From: an uncultured Clostridia bacterium | GTDB taxonomy: Bacteria > Bacillota > Clostridia > RGIG6154 | Length of the DNA stretch: 61,794 bases | Reading direction: 5' to 3' | Assembly (NCBI GenBank): GCA_934446135.1 | Contig: CAKSDT010000001.1 | Coordinates: 1 to 61,794, forward strand | In this document: positions 1 through 8,512 of the stretch, piece by piece | Layout of the letters: every line of letters starts with the position of its first letter | How positions within the stretch are numbered: the first letter of the stretch is position 1 | The notes under the pieces: generated by a model | Told to the model about the DNA's origin: nothing | Database searches by the model: none | The model's input: the letters and a program-made list of their open reading frames with translations, nothing else | Made by a program: the position numbers and the translations under genes

Positions 1-1548
1 TCCAACCTCAATTCCGCATTTTCTCTTTACCTGTGAGATATACAGATTGGAAACCTTCATGCCGGCATTATGTTCAGACACATACTTCTTTATCTCATCA
101 TATGTAGCCTTAGTCTCTGCAGATGTTATATCCATACCATCAAGTTCAATCGTGACATTAATGTAATCATCCGGCTTTTGTTTCAGTTGGGACAAAAGAA
201 CAACCGTCTCAACATGAGATGTGTTCGGGAACATATCGACCGGAGTGAGGGATATGAGTTTATATCCGTTTTCGACAAGATATTTTACATCTCTTGCGAG
301 GGTTATAGGATTGCAGGAAACATAGACAATCTTTTCAGGAGCGGCATTTAATATTGCATTTAAGGTTATATTATCGCTTCCTTTTCTCGGAGGGTCTATA
401 ATAACTGTGTTTATTTTTCCGTGGCTGTTTATTATTGAGGGAACTGTATTTTCAGCCGCACCGCAGTAAAACAATGCGTTTTCGATATTGTTTAATTTTG
501 CATTTTCTCTTGCATCTTTTATTGCATCGTCGACTATTTCAACACCGATAACTTTTTTTGCTCTTTGAGCGGCACTGAGAGAAATAGTTCCGATTCCGCA
601 GTAGACATCAAGAACGGTATCGTCTTTTGTAACTGCTGCGGCGTTAAGCGCCAGCGTGTAAAGTTTTTCGGTCTGAACGGGGTTTACCTGATAAAAACTG
701 TTGGGAGATATTAAAAATTTAAGACCTAAAAGCGTATCGCATATTGAAGAAGTTCCGAATAGGACATAATTTTCGCTCCCCAGAACAAGGTTATTCGGTT
801 TTCTGTTAACATTTAGTATAATGCTTTTTAATACATATTTTCCGCATTTTAAATCTTTAAGTTTTTGTACCAAACCTTCAATATTTTTAATTTCCCGTTT
901 TGCAGAACACAAAACAATCATAAGTTGCTTTGAATTATACCCCGTTCTTACAAAAACACGGCGGATGCTTCCTTTTCCGCTTTTTTCATTGTACGGTTTT
1001 ATATTGTGTTCTCTCATAAATGACAAAACCGTATTCAGAATTGATATGTTTATTTCATCACCCGCACTGCAGCAGTCAAGCGGCACAATATTATGGCTTT
1101 TTGCGGAATAAAAGCCTCCCGAAATAACACCGTTTGTTTCACCTATTGGAAAAACCATTTTGTTTCTGTATGCAATCGGATTTTCCATTCCTACAGTGTC
1201 AGAAACAGTAACACCGTCAAGATTTATTTTTGAAAGCCTGGTAAAGGCGTCTGTAACCGTTTGTTTTTTAATTTTCAACTGATGTTCGTATCTGATATGG
1301 GAAAGAGGACATCCGCCGCACTTTTCGGAATATTTGCAAGCGTCGTTGTTTCTCAAAGGCGACGGTGTTTCTATTTTGATAACACCAGCCGTCATATATG
1401 TTTTGTGAACTGTATAAATTTCAGCCGAAACAGCGTCGCCTTCAACCGCTCCCAAAACAAATACAACCTTGCCGTCCGATTTTGCAATTCCTCTTCCGTC
1501 AGATGCAGTGCCTGTAATATTAAGTGTTAATATGTCTTTAGGTTTCAT
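1..1548 (-). CDS. rlmD: 23S rRNA (uracil-C5)-methyltransferase, RumA/RlmD-like, C-terminus cut by window edge
   Basis: The frame is open for 516 codons and runs off the left edge. It starts with ATG and has AAGGAG just upstream. An N-terminal TRAM-like beta region is followed by a 4Fe-4S-type cysteine cluster (C71, C77, GGC80). The SAM fold shows DVYCGIGT and DPPRKG, and the catalytic-cysteine motif VSCNP. The family methylates C5 of a uridine in 23S rRNA using SAM. Usual family members end shortly after the HVETVVLL motif, but this one continues at least 60 residues with a Lys-rich stretch containing TSAETKATY and VSNLYISQVKRKCG. That tail may be a small extra domain. The start lies 11 bp after the SLH glycosidase stop, so the two are probably co-transcribed. 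Whether the target is U747, U1939 or both cannot be read from sequence. Confidence 0.9.
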   Translation of the reverse strand, partial: MKPKDILTLNITGTASDGRGIAKSDGKVVFVLGAVEGDAVSAEIYTVHKTYMTAGVIKIETPSPLRNNDACKYSEKCGGCPLSHIRYEHQLKIKKQTVTDAFTRLSKINLDGVTVSDTVGMENPIAYRNKMVFPIGETNGVISGGFYSAKSHNIVPLDCCSAGDEINISILNTVLSFMREHNIKPYNEKSGKGSIRRVFVRTGYNSKQLMIVLCSAKREIKNIEGLVQKLKDLKCGKYVLKSIILNVNRKPNNLVLGSENYVLFGTSSICDTLLGLKFLISPNSFYQVNPVQTEKLYTLALNAAAVTKDDTVLDVYCGIGTISLSAAQRAKKVIGVEIVDDAIKDARENAKLNNIENALFYCGAAENTVPSIINSHGKINTVIIDPPRKGSDNITLNAILNAAPEKIVYVSCNPITLARDVKYLVENGYKLISLTPVDMFPNTSHVETVVLLSQLKQKPDDYINVTIELDGMDITSAETKATYDEIKKYVSEHNAGMKVSNLYISQVKRKCGIEVG

Positions 1549-1559
1549 CTTAAACTCCT

Positions 1560-3623
1560 TTAGTTCAATGCTTTAAAAATCATTACGGCAGTATCTATTC
1601 TCGAAAGATTATCCGAATAATTGCTGATAATAAGGTTTTCGGTAAGTCCGTTTTTAACTGCAGAATTAATAAATCCGTCAGGGTAAGAAGCGTTATTCGG
1701 TGCCAAACCTTTGATAACCGTGATAATTTTGAATGCCTGTTCTCCGGTGACAGAGTCTTCGGGTGCAAATTTATTGTTTCCTATTCCCGAAACTGCACCT
1801 TTTTCAACGCAAGAGTTGATAAATTTACTTGCCCAGTGGTCTTTCGCGTCTGAAAAGTCACAGTTTTTATCTGAAGAATAACCCATCATTTTTGAAACAA
1901 TTGTGGCAAATTCTGCCCTTGTAACAGTTTCGTACGGCTTAAAAGAAGAGTCCTCATATCCGTTTATGATACCTTTTAAAGCAACTTGTTTAAGTGCATT
2001 TTTCTGAAAATCATTTAAGGAGTCAGTATCGGTGAATTCTCCCTTTTCAAGCGGTTTTCCAGAAACTTTAAAGTCTTTTTGCACAGTGTTTCCGTTGTTG
2101 TCGGTCGCAACAATGTGCAGGATTCCCGAACTGTTCGGGACAGTTGTTTCAAAAGGAATTTCACGCACGGTATCAAACCATTTGCCGTTTAAGTAATAGT
2201 CAACCTGAACAGTGTCGGCCCCGTAAAGATGAGCATACGCACAAACAGTTTTTCCGCCCTGAACAGACTCATCGCTTTCAATTTTTTTGTAAAATCTTTC
2301 CGCTTTTCCCGAAAACCTGTTTTTAAGAAAAACGGGAGAATTTATGCTGTCGTAAGTGCTTTGCAATAACTTCGAGCCGGTAAGATCATAATAATTTGCC
2401 TCATTGGGCATATTTTTGTTAAAATACGCAATAAGTTTAACCTCAGGATAAGCCAAAGGTATATTTATGTAAATTTCTTTTAGTTTTTGGGCCGCCCACT
2501 CATGGTGGTAAGTGTTCATTTCGCCGCCTGTATAGTATGCACTTCCGCATTCTGAGATAATAACGGGTTTCCTGCCCGAATATTTTTCAACAAAATCTTT
2601 AATCATAAGAACAGGGTCGCTGCTGTAACCCGTCTTAAAACAAATTTCGTTAAATCTGTCAACCCCGTCATAGGTTTTTCCTTCAAAATACCTGTTGCAG
2701 TAAATTGTAATTCCCACATAGTCAACCAAATCATCGCCGGGGTAAAAATCATCTGTGGTGTAAGGTCTTGTTTCGCTTTGCCACGGGTCTGTATGTGCGA
2801 CACCGTAAACTGTTGCAACATTGTCAAAGTTTTTAACCCTTGACGCAATAGTTTTAAAAGCGTTTTTAAATTCATCGGGAGTACAGGTGCTGCCCCATAT
2901 ATTTACTTCGGCACCTATTCTTAAATAAATCGGAACATTTTTAAACTCCGAAACAAGATTTACAAATTTTTCAAGATAAGAATCGGAATTTGAAATATTT
3001 TTGGCTGTCCGACCCTGATTTGGAAAGTTTAGGGCAAGTTCAACAGCCTTGCCGTTTTTCTGTGCATTTTTGAGAACAACTTTTGCCCAGTCAAATTCAT
3101 TTTCATATCCGTATTCAAGGTATAAAAGAACCATAGAATCGGAAGTTTCCTCTTTTTCGCTTACCTGTCCGTATAAAACGCCGTTCGGTTCGTTTTTTGC
3201 ATTGTAAAATTTTGGGTTTTGGTCGGTGGCTTCATAAAGATTTAATTCAGGAGTCAACTGTTTTACAAACTCTTTTGCAATTCTTATGCCGTCTGTCCAG
3301 TTGTTTTTTTCGCCGTATGGAATATATTGTTTGAAATATTCGGCTCCTTTTTCAAACTCTCCTGTATAAAAGCAGGCAAATGCCGTATCATAAAGCCTTG
3401 AACCCATAATATTGTCAGTTTGTTCGTTTGACGGTTCTTTTGAAATAAGGTCGATAACCTGACTTCCGTATAAAACCACATCTCGGTAATTTTTGGAATT
3501 TAAGGCGTTTCCGTAATTTTCATTAAGGCTCCAGAAAGAACCCGGAAGATCGTACGCAGACACCGGAACCGAATATAATAATACTAAGATTGACAAAACA
3601 AATAATAGTGTTTTTTTTCTCAT
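1560..3623 (-). CDS. Secreted glycoside-hydrolase-like protein with TPR-like N-terminus and SLH domains
   Basis: 687 residues. A signal peptide (residues 1-23, ending VSA) is followed by a helical TPR-like stretch to about 130. A TIM-barrel-like domain spans about 145-430, an Ig-like or linker segment about 445-525, and two to three SLH repeats run from about 535 to the end. YLRIGAEVN (E239) and VIISECGSAY (E358) are placed like the acid/base and nucleophile of retaining clan-A hydrolases such as GH26 mannanases. The true GH family is not certain. SLH repeats anchor proteins to the secondary cell-wall polymer, so this enzyme should sit on the surface. It is the first gene of a likely two-gene transcript with the rRNA methyltransferase downstream. 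GGGAGG precedes the ATG. Confidence 0.75.
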   Translation of the reverse strand: MRKKTLLFVLSILVLLYSVPVSAYDLPGSFWSLNENYGNALNSKNYRDVVLYGSQVIDLISKEPSNEQTDNIMGSRLYDTAFACFYTGEFEKGAEYFKQYIPYGEKNNWTDGIRIAKEFVKQLTPELNLYEATDQNPKFYNAKNEPNGVLYGQVSEKEETSDSMVLLYLEYGYENEFDWAKVVLKNAQKNGKAVELALNFPNQGRTAKNISNSDSYLEKFVNLVSEFKNVPIYLRIGAEVNIWGSTCTPDEFKNAFKTIASRVKNFDNVATVYGVAHTDPWQSETRPYTTDDFYPGDDLVDYVGITIYCNRYFEGKTYDGVDRFNEICFKTGYSSDPVLMIKDFVEKYSGRKPVIISECGSAYYTGGEMNTYHHEWAAQKLKEIYINIPLAYPEVKLIAYFNKNMPNEANYYDLTGSKLLQSTYDSINSPVFLKNRFSGKAERFYKKIESDESVQGGKTVCAYAHLYGADTVQVDYYLNGKWFDTVREIPFETTVPNSSGILHIVATDNNGNTVQKDFKVSGKPLEKGEFTDTDSLNDFQKNALKQVALKGIINGYEDSSFKPYETVTRAEFATIVSKMMGYSSDKNCDFSDAKDHWASKFINSCVEKGAVSGIGNNKFAPEDSVTGEQAFKIITVIKGLAPNNASYPDGFINSAVKNGLTENLIISNYSDNLSRIDTAVMIFKALN

Positions 3624-3655
3624 ATTTTCCTCCCGCTATACTTTTTTTCGTATAA

Positions 3656-3684
3656 ATGTTATCATATCAAAAAAAATATGTCAA
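3656..3684 (-). promoter_or_regulatory. Promoter for the SLH glycosidase gene
   Basis: On the minus strand TTGACA (3679-3684) and TAACAT (3656-3661) are separated by 17 bp, upstream of the start at 3623. This is a sigma-A-type match; the -10 element is only fair. Confidence 0.5.
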
Positions 3685-3734
3685 CGGCAGGATGCGTATA
3701 AGCAAAGTAAAATGAATTTATTTTAGTGAAAATA

Positions 3735-3763
3735 TTGCATTTTCTGGCAAAATATTGTAAAAT
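3735..3763 (+). promoter_or_regulatory. Promoter for pfkA-like gene
   Basis: TTGCAT (3735-3740) and TAAAAT (3758-3763) with a 17-bp spacer, about 45 bp before the phosphofructokinase start. The region is very AT-rich, so the match is suggestive only. Confidence 0.45.
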
Positions 3764-3807
3764 AATATAGATTATTTTTATGTATAATAATTTTGGAGGT
3801 TATATAG

Positions 3808-4929
3808 ATGTCAGAAATTAAGAAAATCGGTATTATGACCGGCGGCGGCGACTGCCCGGGACTTAATCCTGTTATAAGGGCAGTTGTTAAGACGGCAATA
3901 GAAAAATACGGTCTTGAGGTTGTGGGAATTAAAAACGGTTACCACGGACTTTATCACAAAACTTTCGTACCTCTTACACTTGACAAGGTTCAGGAAATAT
4001 TAAATGTCGGCGGTACTATTTTAAATTCGTCAAATAAAGACAATTTGTTTATTTATCCGGTAAGAGATGAAAATGATGAAATAGTAAGAGATGAAAACGG
4101 AAAAATCAAGTATCATGATGTTTCTGATGTTGCGGTTCAAAATCTTAAGGATGAGGGAATTGACGCAATACTTATTTTGGGCGGCGACGGAACATTAACT
4201 TCGGGCAGAGATTTCTCCAGAAAAGGAGTAAAAGTTATCGGTATCCCGAAAACCATTGATAATGACCTTGCATGCACGGATTATACATTCGGATTTGATA
4301 CTGCAATCAGCATTGTAACCGACTGTATGGACAGATTAAGAACAACAGGTATGTCGCATCACAGAATTATGTGTGTTGAAATAATGGGCAGAGGTGCAGG
4401 CTGGCTTACACTTCACGGCGGTATCGCAGGTGCGGCTGATGTAATACTTCTTCCCGAAATTCCTTTTGATATTAATAAAGTTGCTGAAAAAATTAACAAT
4501 GACAAGAAAAACGGCAAAGACTTTTCAATCGTTGCAGTTGCAGAAGGTGCAAAACCCAAGGGCGGCGAGGCGGTTGTTGCTAAAATTGTTGAGGACTCGC
4601 CTGATGCTATAAGATTCGGCGGCGTTGCAAGTATGGTTGCAGACCAGTTGGAAAAACTTTGCGGCTCGGAAGCAAGAGCAACGGTTTTGGGACATATCCA
4701 GAGAGGCGGAACGCCTACAGGTCATGACAGAGTTTTGTCAACAAGATACGGTTATGCTGCAGTTGAACTTCTGATGAGCGGCAAATACGGCAATATGGTA
4801 ACTCTCCAGGGCGATAAGATAGGTTATGCTTCACTTGAAGATGTTATCGGTCAGAAAACAAAGAATGTTACACCGGATAACGAATTGGTTAAAATGGCAA
4901 AGGCTATAGGAATTTGTTTCGGAGATTAA
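3808..4929 (+). CDS. pfkA: 6-phosphofructokinase
   Basis: 373 residues. It phosphorylates fructose 6-phosphate to the 1,6-bisphosphate, the committed step of glycolysis. Visible motifs are GGGDCPGLN near the N-terminus (phosphoryl-donor loop), LGGDGTL (G125-L130), PKTIDND (K148, catalytic D151), and MGRGAGW with HIQRGG for the sugar phosphate. The residue equivalent to E. coli G104 is Gly (G128), which favours ATP. The equivalent of G124 is Lys (K148), which is typical of PPi and mixed-group enzymes. This Gly/Lys pair is known from 'group III' ATP-PFKs such as that of Streptomyces. It is longer than the classical 320-residue bacterial PfkA, as expected for that group. GGAGG lies before the ATG, and a dead IS sits directly downstream. 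Confidence 0.93.
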   Translation: MSEIKKIGIMTGGGDCPGLNPVIRAVVKTAIEKYGLEVVGIKNGYHGLYHKTFVPLTLDKVQEILNVGGTILNSSNKDNLFIYPVRDENDEIVRDENGKIKYHDVSDVAVQNLKDEGIDAILILGGDGTLTSGRDFSRKGVKVIGIPKTIDNDLACTDYTFGFDTAISIVTDCMDRLRTTGMSHHRIMCVEIMGRGAGWLTLHGGIAGAADVILLPEIPFDINKVAEKINNDKKNGKDFSIVAVAEGAKPKGGEAVVAKIVEDSPDAIRFGGVASMVADQLEKLCGSEARATVLGHIQRGGTPTGHDRVLSTRYGYAAVELLMSGKYGNMVTLQGDKIGYASLEDVIGQKTKNVTPDNELVKMAKAIGICFGD

Positions 4930-5004
4930 AAATAATAATAAGAAAAAGGTTTCAGAAATGATATGCACCCCAAAAGTTAGACACTTTTGGAGGTGCATAT
5001 TTTT

Positions 5005-5385
5005 ATGGGTAAAACAGGAAGGAAAAACAAAAACTACTCGCCAGAATTCAAACTATCTGTTATAATGGATATGCGAGAACACCATTTAGGATATCGTGAA
5101 ACAATGAGAAAGTATTTTCCGCACTTAAATGAAAACAGTTTCGAATTTCTAAAAAAATGGGAACGCATATTTTTAGAAGAAGGAGCCTAAGGTCTGATGA
5201 AAGAAAGACGAGGCAGAGTTTGTAAAGCAAGCGGGACACGAAAAGGTCGTCCCCCTAAACTTGATAAGAAAGTAGAAGAAGATTTAATTGCTGAAAATCA
5301 GCGACTTAGAATGGAGATAGATTATTAAAAAAAACTGAGTGCCTTAGTTCTTGCGGAAGAGCGAAAGAACGGCAAAAAGCGTTAA
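5005..5385 (+). pseudogene. IS3 transposase orfA (HTH) with two in-frame stops
   Basis: The ATG at 5005 opens an HTH-type OrfA reading GKTGRKNKNYSPEFKL. TAA at 5188-5190 interrupts it after EEGA, and a second TAA at 5326-5328 stands where leucine (TTA) is expected before KKLSALVLAEE. The same frame otherwise stays intact to the natural stop at 5383-5385. These are two nonsense changes, so only a 61-residue fragment could be made from the first start. Confidence 0.85.
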
Positions 5386-6223
5386 TTATCGCTGAATTAA
5401 GGCAATTGTATCCGCTTAAAGATTTGTTGAAATTGGCTGGTCTTGCAAGAAGCACCTTTTACTATTATCTAAAACCAAAGGACACAGATGAATACAAAAA
5501 AATTAAAGACGAAATACTTGACATATTCAATCAAAACAAAGGTAGATTTGGTTATCGTAGAATTTTATCTGTTCTAAAACAAAAAGGATATACAATCAAT
5601 CATAAAACTGTATTAAACCTGATGAACGAGCTTAATATTCATGCAAAACAACGCAAAAATGGTAAGTATCATTCATACAAGGGGGAAGTTGGTAAGGTTG
5701 CAGATAATCTGCTTAAAAGAGATTTTACAGTTTCAAAGCCTTTTGAAAAACTTACAACAGATGTTACTGAATTTAAAGTATGTGATGATAAGGTATATTT
5801 ATTACCGGTAATGGACTTATATAATCGTGAAATTGTGTCATACTCCATATCATTAAGTCCAAATTTATGGCAAATCAGAGAAATGCTTGATGGTTTGTTC
5901 AAAAGTTTCCTGCTGACGCAAAACCGTTATTTCATTCTGACCAAGGGTGGCAATACCAACACGCCGAATATCAACGGTTACCGGAAAAACATAACATTAT
6001 CCAAAGTATGTCACGCAAAGGTAATTGTATGGACAATGGTGCTATGGAAAACTTTTTTGGCAGATTAAAGGTTGAAATGTTTTACGGCGAGAAATTTGAA
6101 AGCGTTAACGCTTTCATAGATGAATTAAAAAGATATATTGATTACTACAACAACGAAAGAATTTCTATGAAACTAAAAGGAATGAGTCCGGTACAGTACC
6201 GAACTCATTCCAGAGCAAACTAA
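5325..6223 (+). pseudogene. IS3 transposase orfB (DDE integrase) with frameshift
   Basis: OrfB runs in the -1 frame relative to orfA. It shows the HTH_21-like LARSTFYYYLK and the rve-type catalytic start TTDVTEFKV. At about 5900-5905 (GLFK) one base is lost: the rest (SDQGWQYQHAEYQ, SRKGNCMDNGAMENFFGRLK, with the last catalytic Glu) reads in another frame to 6223. Restoring one base would rebuild a normal DDE transposase, so the decay looks fairly recent. Confidence 0.85.
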
Positions 6224-6274
6224 TATTTAATTTTGTCTAAACTTTTGGGTTCACTTCATTTTAAAGCCGCTTTT

Positions 6275-8500
6275 TTAATTCAAGAAATCTGCAATTATTT
6301 GCTTTGCTTTTTTGTTATCGTCAGATATACATACTGCAACAACATTATCTTTTGCTATTATAACAGGTGATTTAAGTTTTTCAAGTTCTTTCGGAATATA
6401 GTCTTTATACGCCTTCCTTTTTTCTTCAATGTGTCTTTCGCAAAGTAATTTAATCTTTTTGATATTTTTAGGGTCTGTAACTTCAAAAACTGCAATTTCT
6501 TCCGCCGTTATTCCGCTTCCGGTGTACAAAATTCCATCGGCAAGAAGGTTGGGCTCTATGCCGTAGTTGGCAAAAATCGAGTTTGGAGAGGTTTTTGACA
6601 AAGAGTCTTCAAAACTTATGTTCTCATTTAATTTGTCTGCCAGAGAGGCAATATCGATTTTTGAGTTGCCGTTAAAAGTGTTTTTGTCCTTAATGTCTGT
6701 TTTTTTGGTGCCGGTGCCCAGTTCGGGAACAGTATGGCACTTAAGATATTCTACCCAGTCTTTGTATAATGATATTTCAAGATGAACTCCGTCGGGGGTT
6801 AAGTCACTCCTTAAGTATCCCTCATCGTCAACAAACATTTCGTAAGGCGTCAGAAAATAAACTTTCTCTTCTTTTGTCAGTTCTTCAAGAATTTTGTTGT
6901 ACTCATAAATATTTTGGTTTTTAAACTCGCTGTACCTGTCTTTCAGCCTCGATACCGGCATAATTGCCTGAACATAAATTGTTGAGTCGGGGCGGACCTT
7001 TTTGAGTTCTTTGATAACTTTGGAATAATTTTCCTTAAATTCAGTTTCTTTATCTTTTGACGGAAGGTCGTTTATTCCGAGCATAATATAAATTTTATTT
7101 GGTTTTGTTTCTTTTACTGCGTCGATAACTGTGCCCTTTTTACCGTCTTTTATATTAACGAAATTATTGCTTAAAATACCGCTTAAACTGTTTCCGACTT
7201 CGGCATAAAATGAAGCAGTTCCGTCAAGACCTGAAAAACTACGCAGCCCCTCTGTTAATGAGTCGCCTATAAATGCCGCGTCTTCAAAATAGTCTGTTTC
7301 AACGGGCACGGACTTCGGTATTTTTCCAAAAGCCGTTTTTGAGTATTCAGAAGTAAGGGTGTACTTTCCGAGCAATTCTATTGTGTCGTCTGTCATAAAT
7401 GTTGAAGTGTTATATAAAAGCAGAATATCATTTAGTTGATTTTCCGACAGATATTTTATGATATCATCATTGTAATATCTTAGGTCGATTATGTGAATGT
7501 ATTCAAAATGCCGGGAAAGAAAAGGAATAATACTGTTTGCATAAGAGTCTTTAAATATTACAAGTTTTCTTCCGTTTTCATTTGACGAATGTATTACGGT
7601 AAGTCCGTGATTTCCTCCGAGATAGTATGAATACTTGTCTTTTGTATTAATGCTGTCATTTTTGTAAAGCGAATAATATGGAGTTGCACTTTCTCCGGGA
7701 AAATTAACGGTTACGCTGTTTTCACCGTTTTTGAGCGAATACTTTAAGACAGAATCTTTTTTGTCTGTCCTGAGCATAACTTTTGACCATGTGGCGCCCA
7801 GAAAATCATCGGAAACCGTTTCAATGTTATAGTCTTCTTTTGAGTAAGGTGTGTAGGACAAAGCGTTTCCGAGTTTGTAATAAACGTAGTAACTTCCGTT
7901 TGCCGTCTGATGATGGTCTGTTCTGTAATAAAGGTATTGTTCGCTGTTTTGCTTTAATATATCGGTTGTGTCAACAAAATTAATCTTAGTATTATGCAGT
8001 GAGGCCTTGATATAATTAATTTCATTCTGTACCGTTTTGTTATACGCATTGGCAGGGAGTTTATCCTTTTCAATTTCAAAAGCCGTCGGGATTACAGACA
8101 CCGTAATATTGTATCTTCTGAGCGAAAAAAGAGTTTTAATGGAATCAATTTTTTTATCAAGTTGCTCTTTGTTAAAAGAAGACGGTTTTGCAATAAAATA
8201 TCCGTCTTTTCCGAAATAAACTCCGCCCTTTTCATCTTTTAAAGTGAATTTTTCACAGTACGATTTAAAAGTCACGAAAAAGTCCCTGAAAATAAATTTA
8301 TCAGTGACAAAATTTTCAAAACCTGTCATAAAACTTCCGTCCGCAAGGGATGTTAAAGTAAGGTGCGGCATTTTTGAAAGAGTTCTGTTTTCATTTTCCG
8401 AGAATTCTTTCGCCGGAACTAATACATTTACTGCAGTAAAAAGCGTTAAAACAACTAAAAGTATTATGATAATTTTTTTACAATCAAATTTATACTGCAC
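6275..8500 (-). CDS. DHHW-domain / SGNH hydrolase / DUF4358 three-domain surface protein
   Basis: 741 residues. An N-terminal membrane anchor (about residues 9-29) leads into a DHHW/AlgJ-like domain (ENRTLSKMP near the start; RTDHHQT, where the usual last W of the motif is Q). A GDSL/SGNH hydrolase follows, with AAFIGDSLTEG (block I Ser), GIND (block III) and PDGVHL (block V Asp-x-x-His). The C-terminal ~110 residues match DUF4358. The stop of the MBOAT gene lies 12 bp upstream of this start, so they form an operon. MBOAT plus DHHW/SGNH partners O-acetylate extracellular polysaccharides in alginate and related systems. I infer a similar role on a cell-wall glycan; the substrate is unknown. 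Confidence 0.8.
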   Translation of the reverse strand: MQYKFDCKKIIIILLVVLTLFTAVNVLVPAKEFSENENRTLSKMPHLTLTSLADGSFMTGFENFVTDKFIFRDFFVTFKSYCEKFTLKDEKGGVYFGKDGYFIAKPSSFNKEQLDKKIDSIKTLFSLRRYNITVSVIPTAFEIEKDKLPANAYNKTVQNEINYIKASLHNTKINFVDTTDILKQNSEQYLYYRTDHHQTANGSYYVYYKLGNALSYTPYSKEDYNIETVSDDFLGATWSKVMLRTDKKDSVLKYSLKNGENSVTVNFPGESATPYYSLYKNDSINTKDKYSYYLGGNHGLTVIHSSNENGRKLVIFKDSYANSIIPFLSRHFEYIHIIDLRYYNDDIIKYLSENQLNDILLLYNTSTFMTDDTIELLGKYTLTSEYSKTAFGKIPKSVPVETDYFEDAAFIGDSLTEGLRSFSGLDGTASFYAEVGNSLSGILSNNFVNIKDGKKGTVIDAVKETKPNKIYIMLGINDLPSKDKETEFKENYSKVIKELKKVRPDSTIYVQAIMPVSRLKDRYSEFKNQNIYEYNKILEELTKEEKVYFLTPYEMFVDDEGYLRSDLTPDGVHLEISLYKDWVEYLKCHTVPELGTGTKKTDIKDKNTFNGNSKIDIASLADKLNENISFEDSLSKTSPNSIFANYGIEPNLLADGILYTGSGITAEEIAVFEVTDPKNIKKIKLLCERHIEEKRKAYKDYIPKELEKLKSPVIIAKDNVVAVCISDDNKKAKQIIADFLN

Positions 8501-8512
8501 TTTCTTAATCTC

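Larger units (their letters stand above)
4959..6258 (+). mobile_element. IS3-family (IS150-group-like) insertion sequence, inactive copy
   Basis: About 1.3 kb with TG...CA ends and imperfect terminal inverted repeats. Left and right ends both carry ACCCAAAAGTTTAGACA-like cores (ACCCCAAAAG-TTAGACA on the left). It holds two overlapping transposase frames in the usual orfA/orfB arrangement. I see no clear 3-bp target duplication (aaa on the left, ttt on the right). Both transposase frames are broken, so the copy should be immobile unless helped in trans. It sits between pfkA and the convergent DHHW-SGNH gene. Confidence 0.88.

Noticed and set aside
5669..5902. Minus-strand ORF inside the IS
   Set aside because: Shadow of orfB; no ribosome site.
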